Below, in pieces: positions 41,466-52,912 of a stretch of 64,000 nt of DNA (positions within the stretch are counted from its first letter, which is position 1; the number at the start of each line of letters is the position of its first letter). The DNA comes from Phoma sp. XZ068 (lineage: Eukaryota; Ascomycota; Dothideomycetes; Pleosporales; Didymellaceae): contig RBKR01000018.1 of assembly GCA_004835665.1 (NCBI GenBank), positions 992,001 to 1,056,000 of the forward strand. The letters run 5' to 3'. Under the pieces are notes generated by a model that worked only from the letters and a program-made list of their open reading frames with translations, did no database searches and was not told the DNA's origin. A program made the position numbers and the translations under genes.

Positions 41466-43110
41466 TTGACTATGGACATGGACTGTGGTTACAGAAATAA
41501 GTCTACCACCAATCCTTCGAGGAACTCGTAAACTCTCTATATTACAAGACTACCCAGCGCACAGGGTTGTGCGGGCATGCCTGTGTCTGCATCGCGAGCG
41601 CGAGAAGCTGGTACTCACCAGACCGGCAATACCCAAAAGGCTCTGTCTCGGGTTGTGTGTCTTTGGCCTCGCCTACGCCACCTAGGTACATTAGGGGTTG
41701 CGCTCGCGTGGATCAGGACATTGTAGAGCAATGCCGAGATATCAGGGTGAGGAAATGGTGAACTGGACGACACATATAAGCGAAATCTAGCTAGATTGGC
41801 CGATGTCTGGACTGAGGTGGTCAGAAGAATGCAAGGTTAGCCAGTGTGGCCGGGTTGTCCACATTATAATCTGCGTCGAGCCTCTGTGTGAAACGCATCA
41901 GCACAATTATCGTCGTTGCAAAGGCTGTGAATGATGCGAGTGGTGCCGCAAAAACAGAAATCATCGCAACATGAAAGGATCCTTACTATGTTGATACAAT
42001 GCACTAGTTTTAAAAATCGAATCAGTACATCTTAGTTGCTTTTTGTTTATGATATATCCAACTTGCTGCCTTAGATGTTGTGTTACTGAAGAATGCTTGA
42101 CGCTCATAAAGCTTTCATGCGGTCTCGTTGCTCTTGTTCATGCTCAGACGGATGGGAGCGACTACCGCAACATGACTTAACGCGAGCACTGCAGGAAAGT
42201 GGCATGTTCAGTCTGTCTCTAAGTACTATATCGAGCAGCCATAGCCGACAACAATTGGCGTGGGCCCAGGAAATGACAATAATCACAAAATCAAAAAGCT
42301 GGTCTTGATACTGCTATGCAGCTCTGTCTTTCAAGGCAGTCTGCCCGGGCACATGCAAGCAAGAAGTGAGATTTTTGCAACTGGGGTGGGATGAACCTGG
42401 GCGGGCTGGCTTCGTGCGTTTATAACTTAGCAAAACACCTATATCCGTCTGTCTCTTGAGAAAGTGGGGTGCATATTTTGGCTGAGAGATGGAGAATAGT
42501 TGGACACGTTCAGGACTGATAGTTCATGTGTTGATCAAGGATATTCACTATCCATCATCATTCTGACGTTGCTTTGGTGGTAGGGTTGGAGTCATGGATT
42601 GATTCTTGTGCGATGTCAGCAAGGCTGAGACTTATTCAATGCAGCCAAAAAGCCACCAGCCTTGGGTAACCGATCATTGTTTAGCTCACCTTCCAGCTGG
42701 CAAGCTGAGCCCATGCTACATCTGGTCTTGCGCTCTAATGTAGCCGTAACGCGATTCCTGGTCGTGATTGTGCAATCCTTCGTGAGCTCAATTTCCAGGA
42801 CTGCTTCAGCGTATTTACCTTCCTTTCCGGCCTCGCCGCTAGTTCCCGACTTTCCTGTTGATTTTGTATACACTGGGCTGACTCTTTGACGTTGTAGCAC
42901 CACACGTAGATAGCAGTAAGTTCAAAAGGCTGAATCTCAGCCTTGTGGCCGGTGCTAAATGTTGCATTGAAAAAGCAACCAATAACCGTCACAACAAAAC
43001 TTTCCAGCCGATCTAAGTACTTTCTGTAGTACGTGCACCCAATCATGCGCTTGCAGCCAAATCGACTACTGCCGTCAGCAGCCTCTGCGCACCGATAATC
43101 GGACTATGGG
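41466..43110. other. Gene-poor region before the deaminase-kinase gene
   Basis: Two overlapping minus-strand frames (43046-42735, ATG-initiated, and 42903-42616) read partly protein-like but do not join by a workable intron; they are left uncalled. The rest is short, broken frames. Confidence 0.35.
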
Positions 43111-43119
43111 TATAAATAG
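43111..43119 (+). promoter_or_regulatory. TATA box of the deaminase-kinase gene
   Basis: TATAAATAG lies 148 bases upstream of the proposed ATG at 43259. Transcription would start near 43140-43180, which places the ATG at 43123 too close to the TATA box and favours 43259 as the start. Confidence 0.6.
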
Positions 43120-43258
43120 GGAATGGCAGAAAATGACCACACTTTGTTCTCATTTCGAGCGCTGTTGGAAGTGCCGATTACAATTGCCAAACAATTTTCG
43201 TTTGTGCACCACATAATTTGGCGGTCTCACTTTTTCGAGCCTAAAGCAGGGAAGCATC

Positions 43259-46200
43259 ATGACCTCTCCGATTACCTCGGAAGGTACTGGAGTCTACACA
43301 CTCCCACTTCCCGACTCGGAAGATCAAATCTGGTCTGATGAAGGATTAAACAAAGATGAGTTCTTTGCTGCACTTTACCATCTGGACGGCTTAACGCAAA
43401 CACATAGTAAATGATTCACACAGAGAACAGTAAAGTCACGCTAACTGTAAACTTAGCCTCGAACCGTTTCGAAGAACAGACATCTCGCGACGATCGCTTT
43501 CTCGACCGTCTAGCCCTACTATTGGCCCCTGTTAAGAGCAAAAGGGGTTTGACGCCCGGTGAAGTTACCGCTACGGGCCTGGTAAAAGCAGAGGGCCGTT
43601 GGACAGTGTACATAGCCAAAAACAAATGGTCGCGAGAAGAGCCCAGCAAGATCTATTCAGACTTCCTAAACAACCTACAGGAATGGTTGAACTCTGATCG
43701 AGAACATGTTGGAAATTTATTTAACTCCATCCGAACTTTCTGGAAAGACCGTATCGAGTACTACGCCAAAGAGATCCAGAAACGTTGGCCCGCCACCAAG
43801 CTCGCCAAACAGAATATCTCGGAATACTTCGAAGAAAATTCGGACAGCTTTAAAGGTTACTTCAGTAAATCTCAATTCGATTCGGACTGGAAGCAAATGA
43901 TGAGGTTAGCTGATCACTTGAGTGAGAACTTCAAGCCGCCAAGCAGCAGTAACAAAAATATCAAAAAGAATCCAAAGGCAGATGAACAGCAGCAATCTCA
44001 GAAACTCGAGATGGAGTCAGTTTTCTACGAAAAATTCAACAACTTTTGGCACCGTTATGGTGAGGATGGCCATAATCCCCAGGTCTACCCTCGCCCTATC
44101 CCAACGTCAGCCCAAACCCAATGTGAGGAGAATGTCAGCAACTTCTGTAAGTGTTTGCGATATATGGAAATGCTTGGGATGCCGATATCGATTCGTGATT
44201 CCATACAAGCTTTCAAGGCTTGGAAGGAAGACAACTCTATCACCTTTCGACTCGTTAAGACTACCATCAACGACAAAGACCGGCCGTCCTCTAAAGGAAT
44301 CGAAACAACGTTGAAAGCATGGCGCGATCATCGTGAAACGCCTGTCAATGTCGAAAAGAGCTTGGCCAAGAAGAATGGCGAATACCCCTGGCAGCGAAGT
44401 ACAAACTTCTTCCATTGCGAACTTCAGATATACTTGTTATCCTTCACGATTAGCGATGGATTGTCGATGCATGGGTTTATCGGATGCAGCAAGCTGTCGT
44501 GCCAGGTGTGTTGGATGATCTTGGAGAAGACTAAGCCCTGCACTCGGGCGTCGCACCATCAAATTTCAGCCAAATGTGCGTATCCCTTTCCTCGCCAGAA
44601 TTATGAAGCCGCGAAGTGCTTTGCCGGGATCACAGAACGTTTCAAAGAAATTCAAGAGCGTAACATCAACTGCATCTTGAAACCTAACGATGGCAAATCT
44701 CCACAACGGCGTCCGATTTTCGATACTGAATCGGCGCGCACCGATCCGGCTGATCCTTATGTGAGTATGCGGTAACACCATCCAAGGCTATGCTAATCAA
44801 TATGTACAAAGACAAAGGTCTGGTATAGCCTTAAGATCTACGGGCATGTAAACACAGATCTTCCGTACGAGTTGGATTTTCAATCTGGTGTTAGCGGACA
44901 ACACGGAACGGTCTACAGGGCAACTCGAAAACGGAAATATAGCACATCCTTGTCCACCTCCCCGCCGGTTTACGCTGTTAAGCAGATAGAGATCTCAAAC
45001 GATATTCAGCTCAATAGGGTCAAAGACGAAATAGGCAATCTTCGGATGCTGGAACATGACAACGTTTTGCGTATGGTGGAGGAATTCTTCGGCTTGCAGA
45101 ATCCACAGACAATCTACCTTGTGACTCGGCCATGGGCGCATTGCACACTCATGAACATTCTCAATCAGGCACAAGGAGTTAACCAAGGTTCACGAGAATC
45201 GTGGTGGTACGAGGCTGGGAACCTCCAGCCATGGCCTGTCGTTGTGAGAGAGTGTCTTGACGGCTTACACTACCTACATTCTGGAGGTACCGACAGAGCC
45301 ATCATCAAACACAAGGACCTGAAACCAGAGAATATCCTACTTCAAGTGGTACCGGACATCAATGGACCGTTCATAGAGGAGGGTGTGAGGTACCGCATTC
45401 GTCCAATTATAGCGGATTTCGGACTCAGTAAAACCTGGAAATCTGGCCAGAAGACGGACAACTTGGGAACACCCGCTTACAAGTCCCGGCAACAAATACT
45501 GAATGAACCCGAATCCCTGTTACAGACGGATATCTTCTCTCTTGGATGTGTATTTGCCTGCATCCTGGTGATGCTCAACTCCGGTAAGAAAGGCTTGGTA
45601 GAGTTGCAGGTGGCTATTGAAAATGCAGTCGAGGATAGGCCTTTCGACGAAGATTCGAAAGTACTCAATTCAATATTGAGTCAAAATGAACAAAGCTCCG
45701 GAGACTCGACTCTTATTATATTTCTGGAAGAGCTTCGTAACCTGGCTTTCGACATGTTGAAATTTAATCCAAAGAGCCGACCCACAACCGCAACTGCTCT
45801 CACCCGAGTGAAAGAGCTCGAAAAACGTCTCGAAGTGTCTCAGCTTGGGCTGCCCGCTATACATCTTTGTGTCGAAAGAGGGACAAACTATATGGTGCAG
45901 CTCAGAGCCTTGAATCAACTCCCGCGATGGGAAAGTCTTCTGGAAGAGTCCTATAACTTCCTGGAAAGTTCTTCAACTTTAAGAGAACGACTTTTCAACC
46001 GATTTGGCGGCTATCTGCTTACCGAAACAAGCTGTCATTTTGTTGCCTTTCAAAGTTCCCATCCGTCACTGAATGAGCCGCACTGCACTTCGATCTTTGT
46101 GTCTCGCGCCGATGAAATATATACTTGCTCTTCATTCTCATTGGATTCAAACTGGGCAACTTCAGCGCTCGAATATGGATCTTTGGCATACCGCTGGAGA

Positions 46201-46422
46201 ACAAAAACCGTTGAGTCGAGTCCCTCACTGCGACTCGGCTTGATAACTAGGAGGCAATTGAGGTGGAGTACAGTAGTCGAAACATACTTGTTGGTGTTTC
46301 TAGCCGCGTTACCATTGATCCCCTATGCTTACTGGCTCCCTATGGTTCTTGGACTCTGCGGTGTACTTAACATCAAAATGGCCAGACATACCCAAAGGCT
46401 AGCAGCGTTAGACAGCCGATAG
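43259..46422 (+). CDS. OTT_1508-like deaminase fused to a protein kinase and membrane segment (three exons)
   Basis: Exons 43259-43406, 43457-44760 and 44812-46422; introns of 50 bp (GTAAAT, GCTAAC, TAG) and 51 bp (GTGAGT, GCTAATC, AAG) both keep the frame. The product is 1020 residues. Residues 1-360 are helical and unknown. The deaminase-fold core has FHCELQIYL (zinc His369, catalytic Glu371) and IGCSKLSCQVCW (zinc Cys398, Cys401), as in fungal OTT_1508-like nucleic-acid deaminases. The kinase domain begins at about 503: glycine loop GVSGQHG (510-516), VKQI Lys541, HKDLKPEN (Asp653, Asn658), DFG Asp686; APE is degenerate (AYKSRQQ). A hydrophobic pair at about 965-1003 ends the protein. The kinase reading frame has no ATG of its own near its glycine loop, which is why a fusion is preferred to two genes. 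Active residues look intact; substrate and activation are unknown. Confidence 0.78.
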
Positions 46423-46831
46423 GCCAGCTGAGTAGACCGTTTGTGCTGGAGCAGGCCACTCTATTCCTTCAGCCCGTTCAGGTGGACTGGTGTTCTCTTG
46501 GGAATTGAGGCAGATCTCTTTTAATAGTTCTTGAATGATTAACTGGTGCTGCTTGGGAGTCCTCCCTCATTGGCGGTAAATGCTTGACAACTAAAGTTTC
46601 GTATGTGAAGGTCAAAGCAGTTTGAAAACTCCTCTTGTTATTCTCAATCAATCATGAGATCGATTCTTTGGTCTATCCTAGTGCAAGGCTCAGCTCTTTC
46701 CTTAAATCATCTCGAGCCCAGCATGAAAGCTTGATGCTCTTGTGTTTGTTTCGTTGTGGACGGTTAATGTGTCATTAATAAACCACGGTTATTCGTTTGC
46801 CTTGATGAATGTGTAGCATCACCCACAAAAA
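46423..46831. other. Convergent intergenic region
   Basis: 3' flanks of the deaminase-kinase gene and of the unknown minus-strand gene. Nothing recognised. Confidence 0.35.
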
Positions 46832-47598
46832 CTAGTTTTCCAACCCGTAGGTGTCACTATCAGTCGTTAGGGTGTCAATTTTTGCAACTAGAAACAGTAC
46901 GTCTATGCTGCCTTGCTTAGCACCCTGAAACTTCTGGGTCGGTTGTTCAACCCTGGCTTCCTCAGCCCTCATCCCTTTGGCACCAGTGAATAGGGTCTGG
47001 TTTGAGAATTTAGTACCTAACATATAGGTGAACAACGCCCTTTGACGCACTCGGCTGCTTTCTGTGGCAGCTCTGAAACGTCTTCAAGCGGGGTGTGAGG
47101 AGCACCGGTATTAAAGACCAGGCTCCATAGGTGGTACAGGCTTTCAATTTTGGCTAACACATCTTGACGCTGGTCCTTCAGAGCGGTGGAGATCTTCTGC
47201 GGTCCACTCTGACGGTACACCGTCACTACAAGATCGTAGCAAGGTTCGATCTCGTCTGAGATGTCTGTCACAAGGTTGTTGTGACTGAAAAGCGCAGTCG
47301 CAGTCTTTGGGATTACGTGGTTCTGCTGAGGGTTCTTCGTCAGACGAGCGGCGTTGCTGGCGACGCTAATTATGGTGTTCTGCCCGTTTTGTAGTAGGTG
47401 CTTAATAAAGCCCGGTTGATGAATATTGACCCCTAGGCTCGATCGCTTTGAGAATACCGCCTCCGTTCGCGTTTTAGGGCAAGCTGTAGCGATAAAGGCT
47501 CCATTCCCCCGGAGGCTTCGAGTATGGACAGGACAATATTTCTGGTCGTTTGCTGTGCAGCGGCATTCTGAATTTGCTCGTCTTGACAATCGTGCCAT
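46832..47598 (-). CDS. Possible gene of unknown function, structure uncertain
   Basis: Two minus-strand open frames (47598-47017, ATG-initiated, and about 47050-46832) look protein-coding by codon choice, for example HNNLVTDISDEIEPCYDLVV, then ALKDQRQDVLAKIESLYHLW and GSIDVLFLVAKIDTLTTD. They can be joined by an intron ending at a CAG next to base 46999 with a perfect TACTAA branch point; the donor is uncertain (a weak GTCAAA fits the frame). The first 60 codons of the upper frame look poorer, and an overlapping frame there also looks plausible, so the N-terminus may be wrong or the gene decayed. No family is recognised. It converges on the deaminase-kinase gene. Confidence 0.35.
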
Positions 47599-48832
47599 AC
47601 TTCGCCACTGGTACGCTTGTTTGTGCCCCTGAGAAGGCCATTGCGGGGCCGAGGTAATTAGTTGTGATGGCCTGTTCGATCAGTCTGCCTAGCCTGGATA
47701 TGTGTTGAAAGGCTCAGGATCGGGACGAGGGTCTGGTGGCTGGCCCGTGTCTGAAGACAGCAGTATGGCCTTGGTGACTTTGAAAGATTCAGTAGTGGTG
47801 AGAGAGTAGTTCAGGCACCTAACGGTGAGAAAACGAGGTAGGTTCGAAGGTGACAGACCAATTGGAATGTTGAGAGCAGTATAGGGAAGGCGCCAAGATA
47901 ACGTAGCATCACGACTGCGTGGCAGCCTAATTCAAGCCCCACCAACGCGACCTCCTCCTAATATTTGTCCAAGCGCCCCCGCTGCATATACTGATTGTAC
48001 TAGGCCGTTCAAGCCAAACCTCTATTCATGTTCACTGCGGTCCAACTCAATCGTGCATTCTACACATCAGGTACGCGATATCTCGAGGATGTCCCTTTTA
48101 GTATAATGCCTAGAGAACCTTAGTATACGCTTGATAATAGAACTTGGGTCTCCGTTGGAGTGAGTTACCTTATCAGACTATCTGATAGTAAAAAGTTGCT
48201 GAGTTTTGATGCGCCTTCTGGATGTCGAGTGCGCACTTGCGTTCTAGATCTACACGCGCAGCGTGTTTAACCTAGCAGAAAACCACGATTGAGCTCTACG
48301 ACACAATCGAGAAGAGGCATGCCACCAAACAGGCACTTGGCGCTGGTGCTATTTCTCACGCCATTCCCGTGTGGCTTCCGTGCACGTCAGCCTTCAGACA
48401 TGTTTCTCATCAGTATTCTCCGCGACAATGATCAAGTTGTGTCTGTTGAAAATTATTTTTCTGAGACTATGACTGCATGAGGGAATCACGACTGGAGTTG
48501 CACTGTGGAGGTGCGCTTGCTATGGAATCACACTGATGTGATGTTGTCCGAGGAAGGAGGGATATTAGACACAGGCAAGTTCAAAGAGTATTTCCAAGTT
48601 GCCGGTCTTGTATCAGTCGCATCGCGACGTTGCACCTCATTGCAGAACGGGTCGAAAAGGCAGAACACGTCGAAAGAGGACAGTCGCTCTCATCTGGTGG
48701 TCAATAATACCAAATAAGGAAAAGTGCACGCCAGATCTAAACAACAACTAATGAGTACACTTAGCGTGGAAAGGGCCATATTGTAGAGGAAAGGTTAAGT
48801 AGAGACGACGACAGCAGATTAAATCTATTCAT
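47599..48832. other. Gene-poor region
   Basis: No frame above 70 codons shows a motif. The right end is the 3' flank of the binding-protein-like gene. Confidence 0.35.
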
Positions 48833-49828
48833 TCATCTTGTCAGTACGATCATGGCCGGAGGATCGGCCTTCTCGTCCAGTACACCAGCTTTTTGCAAAA
48901 TGTTCACTGTCTTGTCGACGACCTTCTGGTCTACACCTCGTACATCCTTAGCGAACTGTACAGTCTTCAACCACTCTCTAGCATCCTCTTCGGAGTAGTC
49001 GAGCTTCGTGCTGATGTACTGCACTGCTTCCTCCTTGTTTTCTTCAAAGTGCTTCACACCCTTGTTAATCTTCTCCAGGGCATCCTCCAGCTCCTCCTTA
49101 AGAGGTGCTGCACTTGCATTCGCACCATGGCTCCAATTCTCAGGGTTCAGCAGTGCGTTGGCAGCTACGATCTTCCAGCTCGACCATGGTGTGTATATCT
49201 CGCCAACGCGCTTGATGGATCCGTTATCGTAATAGCGCTTCGAAGTGAAGTGCTCCCACATGAAGAAATCTGCCGTCTTGTTGTTTACACCATCTCTCAA
49301 GTTCGAGAACGTGTTCAGCACCTCGACTGGAAATGGTGTCTCTCCCTTCTGAAGCCAGCCTTGTTGGTCTGCAAGGACAAAGCTCATGACGTAGCTCCCA
49401 CTTCCTATTCTGCTCACTCCCACCTTCTTGCCCTTCAAGTCTTCAATGCTCTTGACGTCTTCCCTCTGTGTACCGCTGGATATCGCCCAGCAGAGAGGGG
49501 TCTCAACATATGTGCCTACGATTCGAAATCCAGCATCTTTCTTCACGGCCTGTGCTTTGCCCAATGCCGCAATCCATCCTTCTGTCAAGCCAACACCGAC
49601 GTCGATCTCGTTGTTCTGCAGCGCGGTGACCATGTGTCCGGTGCCGGATGGGAAGGGAAGAAGCTGCGAGTCGAGGCCATAATGCTTCTTGGCGAATTCA
49701 AGGGGTGTAGAGAAGTGTTCGGGCACGAAGCCTATCCGTAACGGTGCCATTGCGGAGGTGCGTGTGGAGAAGGCGCGTGTAGAGAGCGTCGGTGCGGAAC
49801 AGCGCGCGGTGCGCAGTGTGCGGAGCAT
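48833..49828 (-). CDS. Periplasmic-binding-protein-like II domain protein with mitochondrial-type leader
   Basis: Single exon of 331 residues from ATG 49828-49826. The first 26 residues (MLRTLRTARCSAP..FSTRTSA) are basic and Ser/Thr-rich, a likely mitochondrial presequence; a second ATG (MAPLRIGFVPEHFSTPLEF) would give a leaderless form. The body has the type II binding-protein fold signature of the fungal Ca3427-like group: IGFVPEHFSTPLEFAKKHYGL, NEIDVGVGLTEGWIAAL, DLKGKKVGVSRIGSGSYVMS and the ligand-cleft segment ADFFMWEHFTSK. Relatives include bacterial ABC substrate-binding proteins (taurine, nitrate, thiamine-precursor types). The ligand is unknown. Divergent from the flavin monooxygenase. 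Confidence 0.82.
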   Translation of the reverse strand: MLRTLRTARCSAPTLSTRAFSTRTSAMAPLRIGFVPEHFSTPLEFAKKHYGLDSQLLPFPSGTGHMVTALQNNEIDVGVGLTEGWIAALGKAQAVKKDAGFRIVGTYVETPLCWAISSGTQREDVKSIEDLKGKKVGVSRIGSGSYVMSFVLADQQGWLQKGETPFPVEVLNTFSNLRDGVNNKTADFFMWEHFTSKRYYDNGSIKRVGEIYTPWSSWKIVAANALLNPENWSHGANASAAPLKEELEDALEKINKGVKHFEENKEEAVQYISTKLDYSEEDAREWLKTVQFAKDVRGVDQKVVDKTVNILQKAGVLDEKADPPAMIVLTR

Positions 49829-50195
49829 TGGAGCTTGTCGTAATGGGCGTTGGCTGTGTTGTGCGCCAAGAATAAGAGGCCAGCTCTCAATTGCTGTTTT
49901 GGCCGTGTTTCGTGATGTCGACTGAAGCTCGAAGCCAACACGCCCGTGATGTCACCGTTGTGCTTACCGTAAGAGGAAGAAAGCACTGACCAGCCCCGCT
50001 CGTTCCGACGAAATTCCGATCCACTCCGACCATCGCTCACCCATCTCATGCCACTTTCCTTGGCGTTGATGTCGACATTGTAGATTTGTTCCCAGGCACT
50101 CTGCCATCAATTCTTTAGTTTTATTGTTCAACTGTGATACCCTAGATCATTCCTTCGTAGCAGTTCTCAGCGAATTTGTTGACTCTAAAGCAAGT
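49829..50195. promoter_or_regulatory. Divergent promoter region of the binding-protein-like and FMO genes
   Basis: 367 bp between the two ATG codons; no clear TATA box or repeated motif is visible. Confidence 0.4.
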
Positions 50196-51785
50196 ATGGG
50201 AGATTTCGAGACACTGTCCTCTAACATGTCATTTTTAAGGGCAAGGAGCATAGCTGTCATCGGTGCAGGCCCTTCTGGACTGGTAGCTGCAAAGTATGTA
50301 GATTTTCTCTTTCTTCGATAGATGTGGAGAGCTAACAATCGCAGATATTTGCGGGCCGAAAAGGCGTTCTCTAACATCGTTGTGTTTGAGCAACGCCCAA
50401 GAGATGGTGGTATCTGGGACTACACATCCGAAGAAAGGGACGAGGATCTATTCACAGTCCCCCAGACAAATCCATCTGGGAAGAACCAGGATCCAATCTG
50501 GAAGGAACCCTTGGCAAACGGGAATACAACCAATCAGCCCAGTCACATAAACGGTGCCTCGAAGATTCCAGTGTTTGTATCCCCAGTGTACGAAAAGCTT
50601 GAGACAAACATCCCAAGAGGATTGATGGGGTTCAAAGATCTCAATTGGCCCGAAAATAGTCAACTTTTCCCCAAACATCAGACGGTGCTCCAGTATATTG
50701 CAGACTACGGCAGAGACGTCCAGGATACGATTCGCTACTCCACTCAGGTCACCAATGTTAGCGCAACAACCAATGACCCGTCCGGCTCTTGGTCCGTAAC
50801 GTCTCGAGATTTGCAAACCACTGTCTCCACAACAGAAGTATACGATGCTGTAGTAGTAGCAAACGGTCATTTCATCACGCCGTACATCCCCGATATCCCC
50901 GGCATTGCAGACTGGGACAAGGCTCACCCAGGTCTGATCTCACACTCCAAGTACTATCGAAGGCCAGAGGAGTTCACCGGCAAGAAGGTGATCGTGGTAG
51001 GGAACTCCGCCTCGGGCGCAGATATCTCGAACCAAGTCGCCGAAAACTGTACTCTTCCGCTTCTATGGTCTAGCAAATCAACCAACTTATTCGTCAGCGC
51101 AACACCTACAGACCCACGACGCCGTGAGCTCCCGCCCATCAAGCGCTTCAATCCCGAGATACGCGGAGTGGAATTTGAAGATGGCACAATCGAGGAAGAA
51201 ATCGATGCTATTGTCTTCGCGACGGGTTACTTCTACAGCCTTCCCTTCCTCGAAGACGTTACCCCGAAGCTGATCACCGACGGCAGCCACGTCAACCACA
51301 CATACAAGCACCTCTTCTACGCACCAAGACCGACGTTGACCTTCCTTGCACTACCGCAAAGGGTGATCCCCTTTCCAACTGCTGAAGCGCAAGCCGCAGT
51401 CCTTGCGCGCGTGTACTCTGGCCGACTATCGCTTCCACCGCTTGCGGAGATGGAGAAGTGGGAGGATGAGCAGAAAGCTGAGGCCGGTGACGGGAGGGCT
51501 TTCCACTTGCTACCATTTCCAAAAGATGGTAATAACATCAATGAGCTCTCCAATTGGGCTCTGAGTGCACCTCGCAAGCAAGGGCTGGAAAATGATGGCC
51601 AGGGAATGGTACCTCCGGTTTGGGGAGAGTGGGAGTTTTGGTGCAGGGAGAATTTTCCTAAGATACGGCAAGCATTCGGTAAGCTTGGCGAGAAGAGATT
51701 TGAGACAAGGACGCTGGAAGAGGTTGGGTTTAGCTATGAGGCGTATAAGCAAAAGAAGGCGGAGGAAGATGCAAAGCTGATATAA
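50196..51785 (+). CDS. Flavin-containing monooxygenase (two exons)
   Basis: Exons 50196-50293 and 50345-51785; the 51-bp intron has GTATGT, GCTAAC and CAG. The product is 512 residues (a second in-frame ATG at 50226 would shorten it by 10). FAD-binding GAGPSGL is in exon 1 and the junction falls just after it, giving AAKYLRAEKAF and then VFEQR..GGIWDY. NADPH-binding GNSASGADIS near residue 235 and FATGYFYSLPFLEDV near 310 are as in fungal and yeast FMO1. Family members oxygenate sulfur or nitrogen in small molecules, or thiols in yeast. No signal peptide, so cytosolic or ER-surface. No secondary-metabolite backbone gene is present. Confidence 0.92.
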
Positions 51786-52582
51786 GACTATTAGATTTAC
51801 ATTTATGTTGCAGGCGAATCGCGGCGCTTAAGTCCGAGCTAGACCGTTCCTCATCAATTCTGCGTGTATTATCCGTACCGAACCATGTCGTAGGCGATCT
51901 GCGTTAAGCGATTCGTGCGCACCACATGATCTACCGCATGGATGTGAAGTCAGCTACTAAATAAACCCCTACCCTTCTCATATCTGAATAGCGACGAATG
52001 CGGTTTATTGTGCCTCATAACATTGTGTACTGCAGTCGAACGTCCCTCCTTGAAACAGATCCGTACAAGAATTGCTCCGCTAACTTGAAAACAACCTGCT
52101 CAACGATGGTGTGGTTATATTCACATGTTCCAAGAGCAGTGCAGAGAGTGTATAAACCCTTTTAATTAGGTTGCTTTCATTTGTATGTTTGTCACTCTGA
52201 GGTAGAAGAAAAATACAAAGGCCACCCTCACCTTCAACGCCTATTTGTATTGTTATGTTTGGCTTTTAATGCGAAAAACTTGCGATCACATTGAATAGCT
52301 TGGAAGAGAAGTCCACGCGTTGAACAACAGCAATTTACGTACCATGCAGTCTTGTTCATCTTGATTTCATACTAATTTTATTTCGAAAATCACTTTTGTT
52401 GACATGTGTGGTCCAGCCAAAGCGAGGGTGAACATAGCAACCAGTACTTAGTTTGGTCGGGTTTCTTGCGCAACCATGGTATTCTACCCCTGAGACGCAC
52501 TTGGGCATTTAGATTACATGTCCGACCCTCTTCATTCTACATTACACCTATACCTCTACATATCACCAACTTGGCGCCGCAG
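51786..52582. other. Intergenic, AT-leaning
   Basis: Broken in all frames; the frame of the next gene is open up to 52406 but without an ATG before 52583. No element recognised. Confidence 0.35.
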
Positions 52583-52912
52583 ATGTCTCTTGTTCGAATA
52601 TTCTCGTCTTCATTCGCAGCAACGATGTTCCACACAGCCTTCATAGTGTCGCGCTTCGAGGCCGAAACCCTCCACATCCCACCTTCCTTGCGCTTCTTCA
52701 CGGAGGGTGCAGATACCGACCAAATATTCAAGCAGGCTTTCATGTTCACTCTTGCCCCATTCCATGCCTTTATCACGATACCGCTGCTCGAGAAGTTCCT
52801 AGGCAGGCACGATTATCATCGACGGCAAAACGCTCTTCTTCGATATGTGAGGTGGTACCTCGTCTTGCTTGTCACATTTTGGGTGACTATCCTCATTGTA
52901 AGAGCCCAATAG
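52583..52912 (+). CDS. Small membrane protein, unknown
   Basis: 109 residues from ATG 52583 (MSLVRIFSSSFAATMFHTAF). Hydrophobic segments are at the N-terminus (about 5-24), in the middle (FMFTLAPFHAFITIPLLEKFL, about 60-80) and at the C-terminus (WYLVLLVTFWVTILIV, about 91-106), separated by a charged loop RHDYHRRQN. The end VRAQ is only three or four residues beyond the last helix. Codon use resembles the neighbouring genes. I do not recognise the family. Confidence 0.5.
   Translation: MSLVRIFSSSFAATMFHTAFIVSRFEAETLHIPPSLRFFTEGADTDQIFKQAFMFTLAPFHAFITIPLLEKFLGRHDYHRRQNALLRYVRWYLVLLVTFWVTILIVRAQ

Noticed and set aside
42616..43046. Two overlapping minus-strand frames as one spliced gene
   Set aside because: No intron of realistic length joins them in frame; only an 18- or 35-base interval could, which is too short.
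43123..43338. A 72-codon gene starting at ATG 43123
   Set aside because: It lies only about 10 bases after the TATA box, would be upstream of or at the transcription start, and overlaps the first exon of the deaminase-kinase in another frame.
44872..46422. The kinase as a separate gene
   Set aside because: It has no ATG near its glycine loop, the frame upstream is open to a consensus acceptor, and splicing from the deaminase exon is in phase.
18913..51785. Secondary-metabolite cluster made of the two SDRs and the FMO
   Set aside because: The genes are tens of kilobases apart, separated by housekeeping genes, and no polyketide synthase, NRPS, terpene cyclase, transporter or pathway regulator is present.
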